A DNA stretch of 5,702 nt from contig NZ_JBGTYY010000052.1 in the NCBI RefSeq assembly GCF_041807705.1, forward strand, positions 1 to 5,702, read 5' to 3'. Below are positions 1 through 4,527 of the stretch, one piece after another. Within the stretch, counting starts at the first letter, position 1. Each line of letters starts with the position of its first letter. The stretch comes from Mannheimia sp041807705. Lineage in GTDB: Bacteria; Pseudomonadota; Gammaproteobacteria; Enterobacterales; Pasteurellaceae. The notes below the pieces were generated by a model. That model had not been told where the DNA came from and made no database searches. It saw only the letters and a program-made list of their open reading frames with translations. Made by a program: the position numbers and the translations under genes.

Positions 1-6
1 TGTCAT
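1..6 (-). CDS. Start of a second antitoxin gene, truncated by window edge
   Basis: Read on the minus strand, the first six bases are ATG ACA. These are the same first two codons as the antitoxin gene at 3961. The preceding bases (minus strand, 7-15) are the same ATAAATACA spacer, and an AGG sits where the right-hand copy has GAGG. The assignment rests on this upstream homology and not on coding sequence. The gene continues outside the window, so whether the full toxin-antitoxin pair is present there cannot be seen. Confidence 0.55.
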
Positions 7-75
7 TGTATTTATCCTAGTTTTTTTGATAAGGCAGAAATGCTACCCTCATAACTTGGTAAAGTCAAAGAAAAA

Positions 76-103
76 TGTATACAAAATAATCTATACCTGT
101 AAA
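76..103 (-). promoter_or_regulatory. Promoter of the left (minus-strand) TA operon
   Basis: On the minus strand there is a -35-like TTTACA (103-98), a 16-bp spacer and a -10-like TATACA (81-76). This is the same arrangement as upstream of the intact TA operon at 3862-3889. The two copies are identical over the whole promoter core. The -35 hexamer overlaps the ATAAGT-NN-ACTTAT boundary site at 103-116, so binding at that site could affect transcription. The promoter is predicted from sequence only. Confidence 0.5.
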
Positions 104-152
104 TAAGTACACTTATGACATCTACAACCGTGTGGCAACGAGAGAGTTTGAT
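100..152 (+). repeat. Constant 5' repeat of cassettes, copy 1
   Basis: Bases 102-152 are identical over 51 bp to 4552-4602. Bases 100-152 match the minus-strand copy at 2576-2524 with two mismatches. The repeat encodes NKYTYDIYNRVATREF and starts with the near-palindrome ATAAGT-AC-ACTTAT (103-116). Upstream of it the three cassettes have unrelated flanks, and downstream they diverge strongly. It is therefore both the coding constant region and the likely crossover region. Confidence 0.9.
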
Positions 153-1299
153 TCAAACACCGAAAATGAAGGGGCGGAGAAGGTAGAAAGTTATACTTAT
201 AACAGCTATGGACGAGTGGTGCGTACTGAGTATAATAACCTAATCACAAAAACAATTTCTTATGATACTAACAAGCGTGACCAATTCGGTCAGAACCTCA
301 AAACAACAACCTACGATGCAAATAACAATGTGACGGAGATGACTCAATACGACTATAATCTCTACGGACGGGCTACGAAAAGGTATTTCTTAACGCAAGA
401 TGGGGACGTGGATTGGGTGCGTGAGTACACCTACAATGCTCAAGGACAATCTATCCGTGAATATGATGACAGAAATGTTATCGGTAAATGGGATAAAGGC
501 GACGTCATTAAAGAGTTTACCCGCAGTGATGATGCTGTAGGGCTGATCGTTGGTCGTAAGCAAACGGACAATGTTGATCCGATAGAACTTGTACGCCACT
601 TTGTTATTACCTATGATGAATTCAACAGACAAGTCTTAGACTTTGAAGATAAGGATGTAAACGGTAAGATATCCGTTGGCGAGCATTACAATCAGCGTAT
701 TTATGAAGGAACAAATACGGTAGCCAATACGATTCATTACAAAACAGGTGCTGAAGGCGAAGATGTATTCCGTTATACTGTTCAAATAAATCGCGATGAA
801 AAAGATCTGACAATCTCCCGCTTTGTCTCCAATAACAAAGGTGAGTTTGAAACACTTCATTACGATGGATGGGGGGCTCCGCAATCTTCTACCGAAGACT
901 ACGCTGAGGAGCGATTCCAAGCTCTGTTTGACAAATTCGGCGGTAAGTTGAAAACGTTGAATTTATCGAATGAAACCCAAAGCACAGAGATTACATTCGA
1001 TAACGACACGTTAGCGAAAATGACTGCTGGACGGTTAGTGATTAACGGTGATAAAACCGACACCATTAACCTGAAAGACGGTTCAGAGTTCAGCAAACAG
1101 GAAGCAACGGTGAAGGAGGGGGCTAACGACTATGTGCAGTACACTACAGAAGTTGGCGGAGACACCTATACCTTGCTGATNCAAACAGGAAGCAACGGTG
1201 AAGGAGGGGGCTAACGACTATGTGCAGTACACTACAGAAGTTGGCGGAGACACCTATACCTTGCTGATTGATACCGATGTTAATGTGAACCTACTGTAA
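102..1299 (+). CDS. Cassette 1: start-less YD-repeat/EF-hand C-terminal segment, frame broken by an assembly duplication
   Basis: This is a C-terminal segment of a YD-repeat (Rhs-like repeat) surface protein, not a free-standing gene. The frame opens just after a TAA at 87-89 and has no ATG; a GTG at 132 is the first possible start and has no Shine-Dalgarno. Counting from that GTG, YD-type motifs (YxYDxxGR-like) occur around residues 21-30, 73-82 and 159-168. Two EF-hand-like calcium loops lie at 113-124 (degenerate, Ile at position 5) and 173-184 (canonical: D1, D3, N5, S9, E12). The last ~110 residues match the C-termini of the other two cassettes, including an INGD-x-TDT-x-x-LKD motif. As deposited, the frame ends at 1214 because 1094-1180 is repeated after the N at 1181. 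Removing 88 bases restores an ending in IDTDVNVNLL and a stop at 1297-1299, giving about 369 codons from the constant region. An acidic-then-hydrophobic C-terminus resembles type I secretion signals; that role is inferred. It is probably silent unless joined to an upstream gene. Confidence 0.8.
1094..1268. repeat. Exact 87-bp tandem duplication around a single N (probable contig-join artefact)
   Basis: Bases 1094-1180 and 1182-1268 are identical over 87 bp and are separated only by the N at 1181. The 88-base period is not a multiple of three, so it shifts the frame of cassette 1 and gives a premature stop at 1212-1214. Collapsing the repeat restores a C-terminus homologous to the other cassettes. 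A perfect overlap abutting one N is what two overlapping contigs joined without merging would leave. Confidence 0.88.
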
Positions 1300-1310
1300 T
1301 TCCATAGTAT

Positions 1311-1351
1311 ACAAGCGGTCGGTTTTGCCGAGAAATTTACAAACCACCGCT
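1311..1351. repeat. Uptake-signal dyad A downstream of cassette 1
   Basis: A perfect ACAAGCGGT core at 1311-1319 is followed by GGTTTTG, then CAAACC and ACCGCT at 1346-1351. This forms an imperfect inverted repeat (AGCGGT/ACCGCT with GGTTT/AAACC). Paired uptake signals of this kind are common at gene ends in Pasteurellaceae and can serve both DNA uptake and termination. Confidence 0.75.
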
Positions 1352-1363
1352 GCTTAAAAAAAC

Positions 1364-1393
1364 AAAACCTGTTGCCGGTCGGCAACAGGTTTT
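1364..1393. terminator. Strong bidirectional rho-independent terminator
   Basis: A perfect 13-bp stem (AAAACCTGTTGCC at 1364-1376 with GGCAACAGGTTTT at 1381-1393) closes a GGTC loop. T-runs follow on both strands (1388-1396 on plus; complement of the A-run at 1356-1362 on minus). It sits midway between the converging ends of cassettes 1 and 2 and should stop transcription from either side. Confidence 0.93.
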
Positions 1394-1414
1394 TTTATTA
1401 TCAATTTTCAACCG

Positions 1415-1457
1415 AAGCGGGCATTTTGCAAATTTCTCAGCAAAATGCACCGCTTGC
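1415..1457. repeat. Uptake-signal dyad B downstream of cassette 2
   Basis: AAGCGG (1415-1420) plus GCATTTTGC (1421-1429) pair with GCAAAATGC (1440-1448) and CCGCTT (1450-1455), with one bulged base. The minus strand carries GCAAGCGGT at 1457-1449, a one-base variant of the uptake signal. With dyad A it frames the terminator symmetrically. Confidence 0.75.
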
Positions 1458-1473
1458 AACGGCTTTAAACCGC

Positions 1474-2574
1474 TTACGCTAAAACGACATTGATGTCGGT
1501 GTCAATCAATAAAGTGTATTGCTGACCGTCTACCTCGGTTTGGTATTGTTCGTACTCATTATTACCTTGTTTAACATTTTCAATCTGTTTAAACTCGGAA
1601 TGGTCTTTTAGTCTTAATGTGTCGGTAGCATCACCGTTGATTAATAGTTTAGACGCAGAAAGCCGTGCGACAACATCATTATCTAATGTGATTTCAGTAT
1701 TGGCGTTTTGGTTTGACAGACTAATCGTGCTGACACGTCCGTTAAACGGTTGATAGAACGCTTGGATACTTTGTTCAGTATAGTCTTCCACGCTGTTTTT
1801 CGGAGAACCATAACCATCATAAGTGACAGTTACCACCGATGTTTTGGCATTATCCACCACGGTTGCCAGATACTGTCTTGCTTCATTATAGAGGAAGTGG
1901 ATCGTGTACTGAAGAACTTCGCCGCTGTAGTTCTCAATATGAGAAACTTGGGTACTATCAGCTACATAATAGCTTTTCATATTTCTTTCGTTGCCATCAA
2001 TGATGCCATTCTCATTGGTATCCCAGTGCGCAAACTTCACTCGATTAAACTCATCATAGGTATATTGGCGTACATCTGAAACAGGTTCATTTTTGGCATT
2101 GAATGAGGTTTTTTTGACTGCTAATTCCAGACCTGTAACAGGATCTCGAGTGTACTCATAGATAATATCACCCCGGTCTTTCTCTCCATTTGAGTTTTTA
2201 TCAAAGTAAAATTGCATATTACGACCGTATGCATCGTATTCTCTGTGCCTTATTTGGGTCGGATTGGTATTTGACCCTGCATAAAGTGTTTCTACCGCTG
2301 GTTGCCCATACACATTGAATTTATACAACACTTGGGATGCAAGCACATTACCCGAATAGTTTTGGACTTTTTCTATTTGTCCATAATGATTCCGTTCATA
2401 CAGGGAATAGGCGTCAATCAATGCTTCATTACCCAACACATCACTATCCGTTCTTACCAACTGATTTAAGCTGTTGTAGTGATAAGTTTCCACCCGTTCC
2501 ACACCCTCTTTCGAGAAGTCTGTATCAACCTCCCTCGTTGCCACACGGTTGTAGATGTCATAAGTGTACTTATT
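1474..2574 (-). CDS. Cassette 2: start-less YD-repeat/EF-hand C-terminal segment
   Basis: Homologous to cassettes 1 and 3 and intact apart from the absence of a start codon. The frame is open from just after a TAG near 2600; the first possible start is a GTG at 2544 with no ribosome binding site. It is about 366 codons from the constant NKYTYDIYNR. Counting from the GTG, YD-like motifs lie near residues 21-30, 102-109 and 161-169. EF-hand-like loops lie at 115-126 (DxNxNGxxDxxD) and 175-186 (DxNxNGxxDxxE). The C-terminal domain starts near 240 (TYDGYGSPK...), includes LLINGDATDT around 300-309, and ends IDTDINVVLA, the same ending as cassette 3. An INGD...TDT...TLLIDTD arrangement followed by a hydrophobic tail resembles the ends of large type I-secreted adhesins, which suggests a surface or secreted fate. 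That is inference. I see no toxin domain and no Rhs PxxxxDPxGL processing motif. Confidence 0.82.
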   Translation of the reverse strand, partial: NKYTYDIYNRVATREVDTDFSKEGVERVETYHYNSLNQLVRTDSDVLGNEALIDAYSLYERNHYGQIEKVQNYSGNVLASQVLYKFNVYGQPAVETLYAGSNTNPTQIRHREYDAYGRNMQFYFDKNSNGEKDRGDIIYEYTRDPVTGLELAVKKTSFNAKNEPVSDVRQYTYDEFNRVKFAHWDTNENGIIDGNERNMKSYYVADSTQVSHIENYSGEVLQYTIHFLYNEARQYLATVVDNAKTSVVTVTYDGYGSPKNSVEDYTEQSIQAFYQPFNGRVSTISLSNQNANTEITLDNDVVARLSASKLLINGDATDTLRLKDHSEFKQIENVKQGNNEYEQYQTEVDGQQYTLLIDTDINVVLA

Positions 2575-2576
2575 TA
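2524..2576 (-). repeat. Constant 5' repeat of cassettes, copy 2 (inverted)
   Basis: The reverse complement of this stretch matches 100-152 with two mismatches (A to G and T to G, both near its coding 3' end). It begins with the boundary site ATAAGT-AC-ACTTAT on the minus strand (2573-2560). Its inverted orientation relative to copy 1 makes 100-2576 a potential invertible segment. Confidence 0.9.
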
Positions 2577-2628
2577 AAGCTATGAGCTGATTAATCTACT
2601 TATTTAGCTCGAGTAATGAGGTGAATGT
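2560..2628 (+). repeat. Left terminal inverted repeat of the Fic unit
   Basis: Pairs with 3862-3794 at 60 of 69 positions, including an uninterrupted 27-bp block starting at 2568. All nine differences are transitions. It contains the boundary site (2560-2573) and the motif ATGAGCTGA (2582-2590). It overlaps the constant region of cassette 2. Confidence 0.9.
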
Positions 2629-2646
2629 GCTATACTTTCAGCTCAT
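2582..2646. promoter_or_regulatory. Possible operator half-sites around the Fic promoter
   Basis: ATGAGCTGA at 2582-2590 and its exact reverse complement TCAGCTCAT at 2638-2646 flank the -10 region. A third copy (TCAGCTCAT) is at 3832-3840, downstream of the gene. The Fic protein ends in a winged helix, so autoregulation through these sites is conceivable; this is untested inference. Confidence 0.3.
2628..2636 (+). promoter_or_regulatory. Extended -10 promoter of the Fic gene
   Basis: TGCTATACT has the TGN extension and a 5-of-6 match to TATAAT. No good -35 is present at normal spacing, which an extended -10 can tolerate. Transcription would start near 2643, leaving a very short leader that still includes the GGAG ribosome binding site at 2649-2652. 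Confidence 0.55.
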
Positions 2647-2659
2647 TTGGAGAAATACA

Positions 2660-3793
2660 ATGCAATACAATGATTACAAATGGATATGGCAATATCCGAA
2701 TTGGACGGAATTTTTATGGAATCAAAGCCAACTTGAGCCACAGTTACGTCGCTGTTGGTTATTGTTGGGTAAATTGATTGGATATAGTGCTCAAATCAAG
2801 CATCAAGATTCGCAACTGGCGTTAGATACTTTGTTGAATAACATTTTAAGTTCATCACAAATTGAGGGAGATAGTTTGAATGCCTATTCTGTGCGTTCAT
2901 CGCTTGCGAAAAAATTAAATATCTCGGTAGATATTCCTTATCCTGTTTCAGATCGCTCTGAAGGCGTGAGCAATATTATGCTTGATGCACTGGATAATTG
3001 GCAGGAAGCCTTGAGTAAAGAACGCTTAGCACAATGGCATCGTTGGTTGTTTCCCTATTACACGCCACATATTAAAGCAGGCGAGCTACGTGGTGAGGAG
3101 CCGATGCAAGTCGTATCGGGCAGGCTGGATAGACCAAAAGTTCACTTTGAAGCCCCGCATCGTCATATTTTAGAGGGAGAACTAAATCGATTTATTGATT
3201 GGTTTAACCAAAGTAGAGAGGATAATACGCTCGATCCACTGCTCCGAGCCGGAATCGCCCATCTTTGGTTTCTTACCTTACACCCGTTTGATGATGGTAA
3301 TGGTAGATTAGCAAGAACCTTAACTGACTTAGCCCTCACTCAAGCCGATCAACAAAGTATTCGCCTATACGCTATCTCTACCACTATTTTGCAAAAAAGA
3401 GCAGAATACTACCGCTTGTTGGAACAAACTCAAAAAGGTGATCGTGAAATAACCTCTTGGCTAAATTGGTTTTTGAATATCTTGACAGAAAGCATTGAAC
3501 AGAGTTTAGTTCAAATTGAACGCACATTGTTCAAAAGCCACTTTTGGTTGAAATATCGGGAGCTGCAATTAAGTCCTGAACAGAAGAAAGTGTTGAACCG
3601 CTTGTTAGATGGCGGAGAAAATGGGTTTGAATTGGGCATTAGTGCCTCTCAATATCAAAAAGTTGCTAAAGTCAGCAAAGCAACCGCAACCCGCCATTTA
3701 ACGGATTTACTGGAAAAAGGGCTGATAAAAAAGACTAATCAAGGTGGGCGAAGCACTCGCTATTTAATTGCAGAAATCCACAAGGATAACTAG
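2660..3793 (+). CDS. Fic family protein (DUF4172-Fic-winged helix), probable protein AMPylator
   Basis: Fic domains usually transfer AMP from ATP to a hydroxyl side chain of a target protein. The 377-residue product begins with a Trp-rich DUF4172-like region (about 5-80: KWIWQYPNW...). It then carries an inhibitory-helix motif S65-SQI-E69-G70, matching [S/T]xxxE[G/N], and the complete catalytic motif HPFDDGNGRLAR at 208-219 with His208 and Arg216/Arg219 intact. It ends in a winged helix-turn-helix at about 325-372. That is the full architecture of autoinhibited class II Fic proteins, so the enzyme is predicted active but restrained. I chose ATG 2660 over an in-frame GTG at 2621 because GGAG lies 7 bases upstream of 2660, while 2621 falls inside the inverted repeat and upstream of the -10. 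The gene stands alone with its own promoter and no clear terminator. It carries two uptake signals, suggesting long residence in this family. The target is unknown; roles in phage defence, stress or control of its own locus are speculative. Confidence 0.93.
   Translation: MQYNDYKWIWQYPNWTEFLWNQSQLEPQLRRCWLLLGKLIGYSAQIKHQDSQLALDTLLNNILSSSQIEGDSLNAYSVRSSLAKKLNISVDIPYPVSDRSEGVSNIMLDALDNWQEALSKERLAQWHRWLFPYYTPHIKAGELRGEEPMQVVSGRLDRPKVHFEAPHRHILEGELNRFIDWFNQSREDNTLDPLLRAGIAHLWFLTLHPFDDGNGRLARTLTDLALTQADQQSIRLYAISTTILQKRAEYYRLLEQTQKGDREITSWLNWFLNILTESIEQSLVQIERTLFKSHFWLKYRELQLSPEQKKVLNRLLDGGENGFELGISASQYQKVAKVSKATATRHLTDLLEKGLIKKTNQGGRSTRYLIAEIHKDN
3411..3419 (-). other. DNA uptake signal core within the Fic gene (first)
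   Basis: ACCGCTTGT is the exact reverse complement of ACAAGCGGT, the Actinobacillus pleuropneumoniae-type uptake signal core. Confidence 0.75.
3597..3605 (-). other. DNA uptake signal core within the Fic gene (second)
   Basis: A second exact ACCGCTTGT, in the same orientation, 186 bp downstream. Two perfect 9-mers in one 1.1-kb gene favour transformation-mediated spread of the Fic unit among related Pasteurellaceae. Confidence 0.75.
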
Positions 3794-3862
3794 ATATTCG
3801 CCTCATTATTTGAGCTAAATAGGTAGGTTAATCAGCTCATAGCTTTAAATAAGTGTGCTTAT
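3794..3862 (-). repeat. Right terminal inverted repeat of the Fic unit
   Basis: Starts at the base right after the Fic stop codon and mirrors 2560-2628 with nine transitions. It contains TCAGCTCAT (3832-3840) and ends in the boundary site shared with the TA upstream region. Confidence 0.9.
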
Positions 3863-3865
3863 TTA
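3846..3865. repeat. Boundary site 3: 20-bp palindrome at the Fic/TA junction
   Basis: TAAATAAG-TGTG-CTTATTTA has perfect 8-bp arms. It is the most symmetrical of the four boundary sites; the cassette-side half (ending ATAAGT next to GTC) is replaced by a second TAAATAAG half. It overlaps the TA -35 hexamer, so it could be a recombination site, a TA operator, or both. Confidence 0.7.
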
Positions 3866-3966
3866 CAGGTATAGATTATTTTGTATACATTTTTCTTTGG
3901 CTTTACCAAGTTATGAGGGTAGCATTTCTGCACTCATCAAGAAAAACGAGGATAAATACAATGACA
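3849..3966 (+). repeat. Large inverted repeat, right arm (TA upstream region)
   Basis: Counterpart of 1-116 in opposite orientation. The near-identical promoter and leader, with divergence concentrated just upstream of the ribosome binding site, points to duplication of a TA module and not to chance similarity. It also contains the short palindrome TGTATACA (3882-3889 plus neighbours), conserved in both arms. Confidence 0.9.
3862..3889 (+). promoter_or_regulatory. Promoter of the TA operon
   Basis: TTTACA (3862-3867) and TATACA (3884-3889) are separated by 16 bp, giving a leader of roughly 65 bases before ATG 3961. The -35 overlaps the palindrome at 3846-3865, a plausible place for repression by the antitoxin or toxin-antitoxin complex. 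GAGG at about 9 bases before the ATG is the ribosome binding site. Confidence 0.55.
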
Positions 3967-4137
3967 ATACTTACAAAAAATCCCGTGAGTACGACCAGCA
4001 AAATTGAATTTGTGGAACATAACCGCCCCTCAGAAGAGCAAGTCTTTTTGATGCGAATTTTGAATGGCGAAATTACATTCAAAAGTAATGAAGAAGTGTT
4101 GGAAAATCTGCGTAAAAGATTGAAATTAGATAAATAG
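3961..4137 (+). CDS. Putative antitoxin of a type II TA pair (58 aa)
   Basis: Short charged protein immediately upstream of a RelE/ParE-like toxin, the usual gene order for type II antitoxins, which bind and neutralise the toxin. ATG 3961 was chosen because GAGG precedes it and because ATG ACA is conserved in the left inverted copy. A longer frame from GTG 3853 would translate the promoter region. No ribbon-helix-helix or HTH DNA-binding domain is evident. The C-terminal half (EEQVFLMRILNGEITFKSNEEVLENLRKR, about residues 22-53) looks like the toxin-wrapping helices of small antitoxins, reminiscent of the stability-determinant/PaaA-type group, but I cannot assign a family firmly. Its stop codon overlaps a possible GTG start and lies two bases before the toxin ATG, implying translational coupling. 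Confidence 0.65.
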   Translation: MTILTKNPVSTTSKIEFVEHNRPSEEQVFLMRILNGEITFKSNEEVLENLRKRLKLDK

Positions 4138-4139
4138 TG

Positions 4140-4424
4140 ATGAAAGTTGATTATATTGTTCAATGGTCTAATGAGGCAGAAGAGCAGCTCAATGAAAAAG
4201 CCGATTATATAGCAGAGCAAAGTAGTAGAGAGATAGCCAATAATTTCTTTGATAATATCAAAGCGACCACAGAAAAATTGTCATATATTGCTGGGGTATA
4301 TAACGACGGTAAATTCCATAAATTTCCCATATCTAAAAGCCGAAAACCTCATTCTGTACGATTTATAGTTGTTGGGGATTTTGTTTTAATTAGTGAGTTT
4401 ATCCCTGCTGGTAAGAATGATTAA
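4140..4424 (+). CDS. RelE/ParE superfamily toxin (94 aa)
   Basis: Length and pattern match the RelE/ParE fold: an N-terminal strand (VDYIVQWS), two amphipathic helices (EAEEQLNEKADYIAEQS... and REIANNFFDNIKATTEKL) ending near residue 47, then C-terminal strands containing KPHSVRFIVVGDFVLISEF (about 69-87). The YIAEQS and VRF-IVV-x-x-x-VLI features point more to ParE than to RelE, but gyrase versus ribosome targeting cannot be decided from sequence. ATG 4140 is preferred over the overlapping GTG at 4137. A terminator follows directly. Located between cassettes 2 and 3, with a second promoter copy at the window's left edge, it may act as an addiction module that selects against loss of the array (inference). 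Confidence 0.85.
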   Translation: MKVDYIVQWSNEAEEQLNEKADYIAEQSSREIANNFFDNIKATTEKLSYIAGVYNDGKFHKFPISKSRKPHSVRFIVVGDFVLISEFIPAGKND

Positions 4425-4433
4425 AATAACGCT

Positions 4434-4460
4434 AAAAGCTCGTTTTTTAAACGAGCTTTT
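4434..4460 (+). terminator. Terminator after the TA operon
   Basis: AAAAGCTCGTTT (4434-4445) and AAACGAGCTTTT (4449-4460) form a perfect 12-bp stem with a 3-base loop, ten bases after the toxin stop. An outer GCTAAAAG/CTTTTAGC pairing (4431-4438/4462-4469) could extend or compete. The stem's A and T ends make it potentially bidirectional. Confidence 0.85.
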
Positions 4461-4527
4461 ACTTTTAGCTTATATTTTTGAAAGTATTATATTTACACTT
4501 AAATAGAACAAAAAAACATCTAATCGA

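Larger units (their letters stand above)
1..116 (-). repeat. Large inverted repeat, left arm (TA upstream region)
   Basis: The reverse complement of 1-116 aligns with 3849-3966. The first 83 aligned bases, counted from the boundary site, differ at only two positions. The remainder, near the ribosome binding site, carries several substitutions and a 2-base length difference. The arm covers the boundary site, TA promoter, 5' leader and first two codons. The copies are in opposite orientation about 3.7 kb apart, so recombination between them could invert everything from cassette 1 through the Fic gene. Confidence 0.9.
2560..3865. mobile_element. Fic-bearing unit bounded by inverted and direct repeats
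   Basis: This compact unit of about 1.3 kb carries only the Fic gene. Its ends are 69-bp imperfect inverted repeats (2560-2628 and 3794-3862). The outermost 17 bp also form a direct repeat, ATAAGTGTRCTTATTTA, at 2560-2576 and 3849-3865. Deleting one direct repeat plus the interior gives GATGTC-site-CAGG, exactly the junction seen inverted at the left end (94-122). That stretch therefore looks like the unoccupied site. No transposase or recombinase lies inside. The repeats hug the gene: the left ends at the promoter and the right begins at the base after the stop codon. Mobility by a recombinase acting in trans is an inference; past homologous recombination is an alternative. Confidence 0.6.

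Noticed and set aside
114..175. ATG at 114-117 region as a start for cassette 1
   Set aside because: It is out of frame with the YD-repeat coding sequence and soon reaches a stop.
390..1096. Minus-strand ORFs opposite cassette 1 (390-632, 622-855, 636-920, 899-1096)
   Set aside because: They overlap each other and the coding frame, with no starts, ribosome binding sites or recognisable domains; shadows of the YD-repeat frame.
1750..2585. Plus-strand ORFs opposite cassette 2 (1750-2079, 2337-2585)
   Set aside because: Antisense shadows without family similarity or start signals.
2621..2659. Longer Fic start at GTG 2621
   Set aside because: It lies upstream of the -10 and within the inverted repeat; ATG 2660 has a well-spaced GGAG and starts the DUF4172-like sequence.
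3853..3960. Longer antitoxin start at GTG 3853
   Set aside because: This would translate the promoter and leader; ATG 3961 has GAGG upstream and is conserved in the left inverted copy.
3903..4220. Minus-strand ORF opposite the TA operon
   Set aside because: Overlaps the TA promoter and two coding genes; hydrophobic composition is the expected antisense of charged coding sequence.
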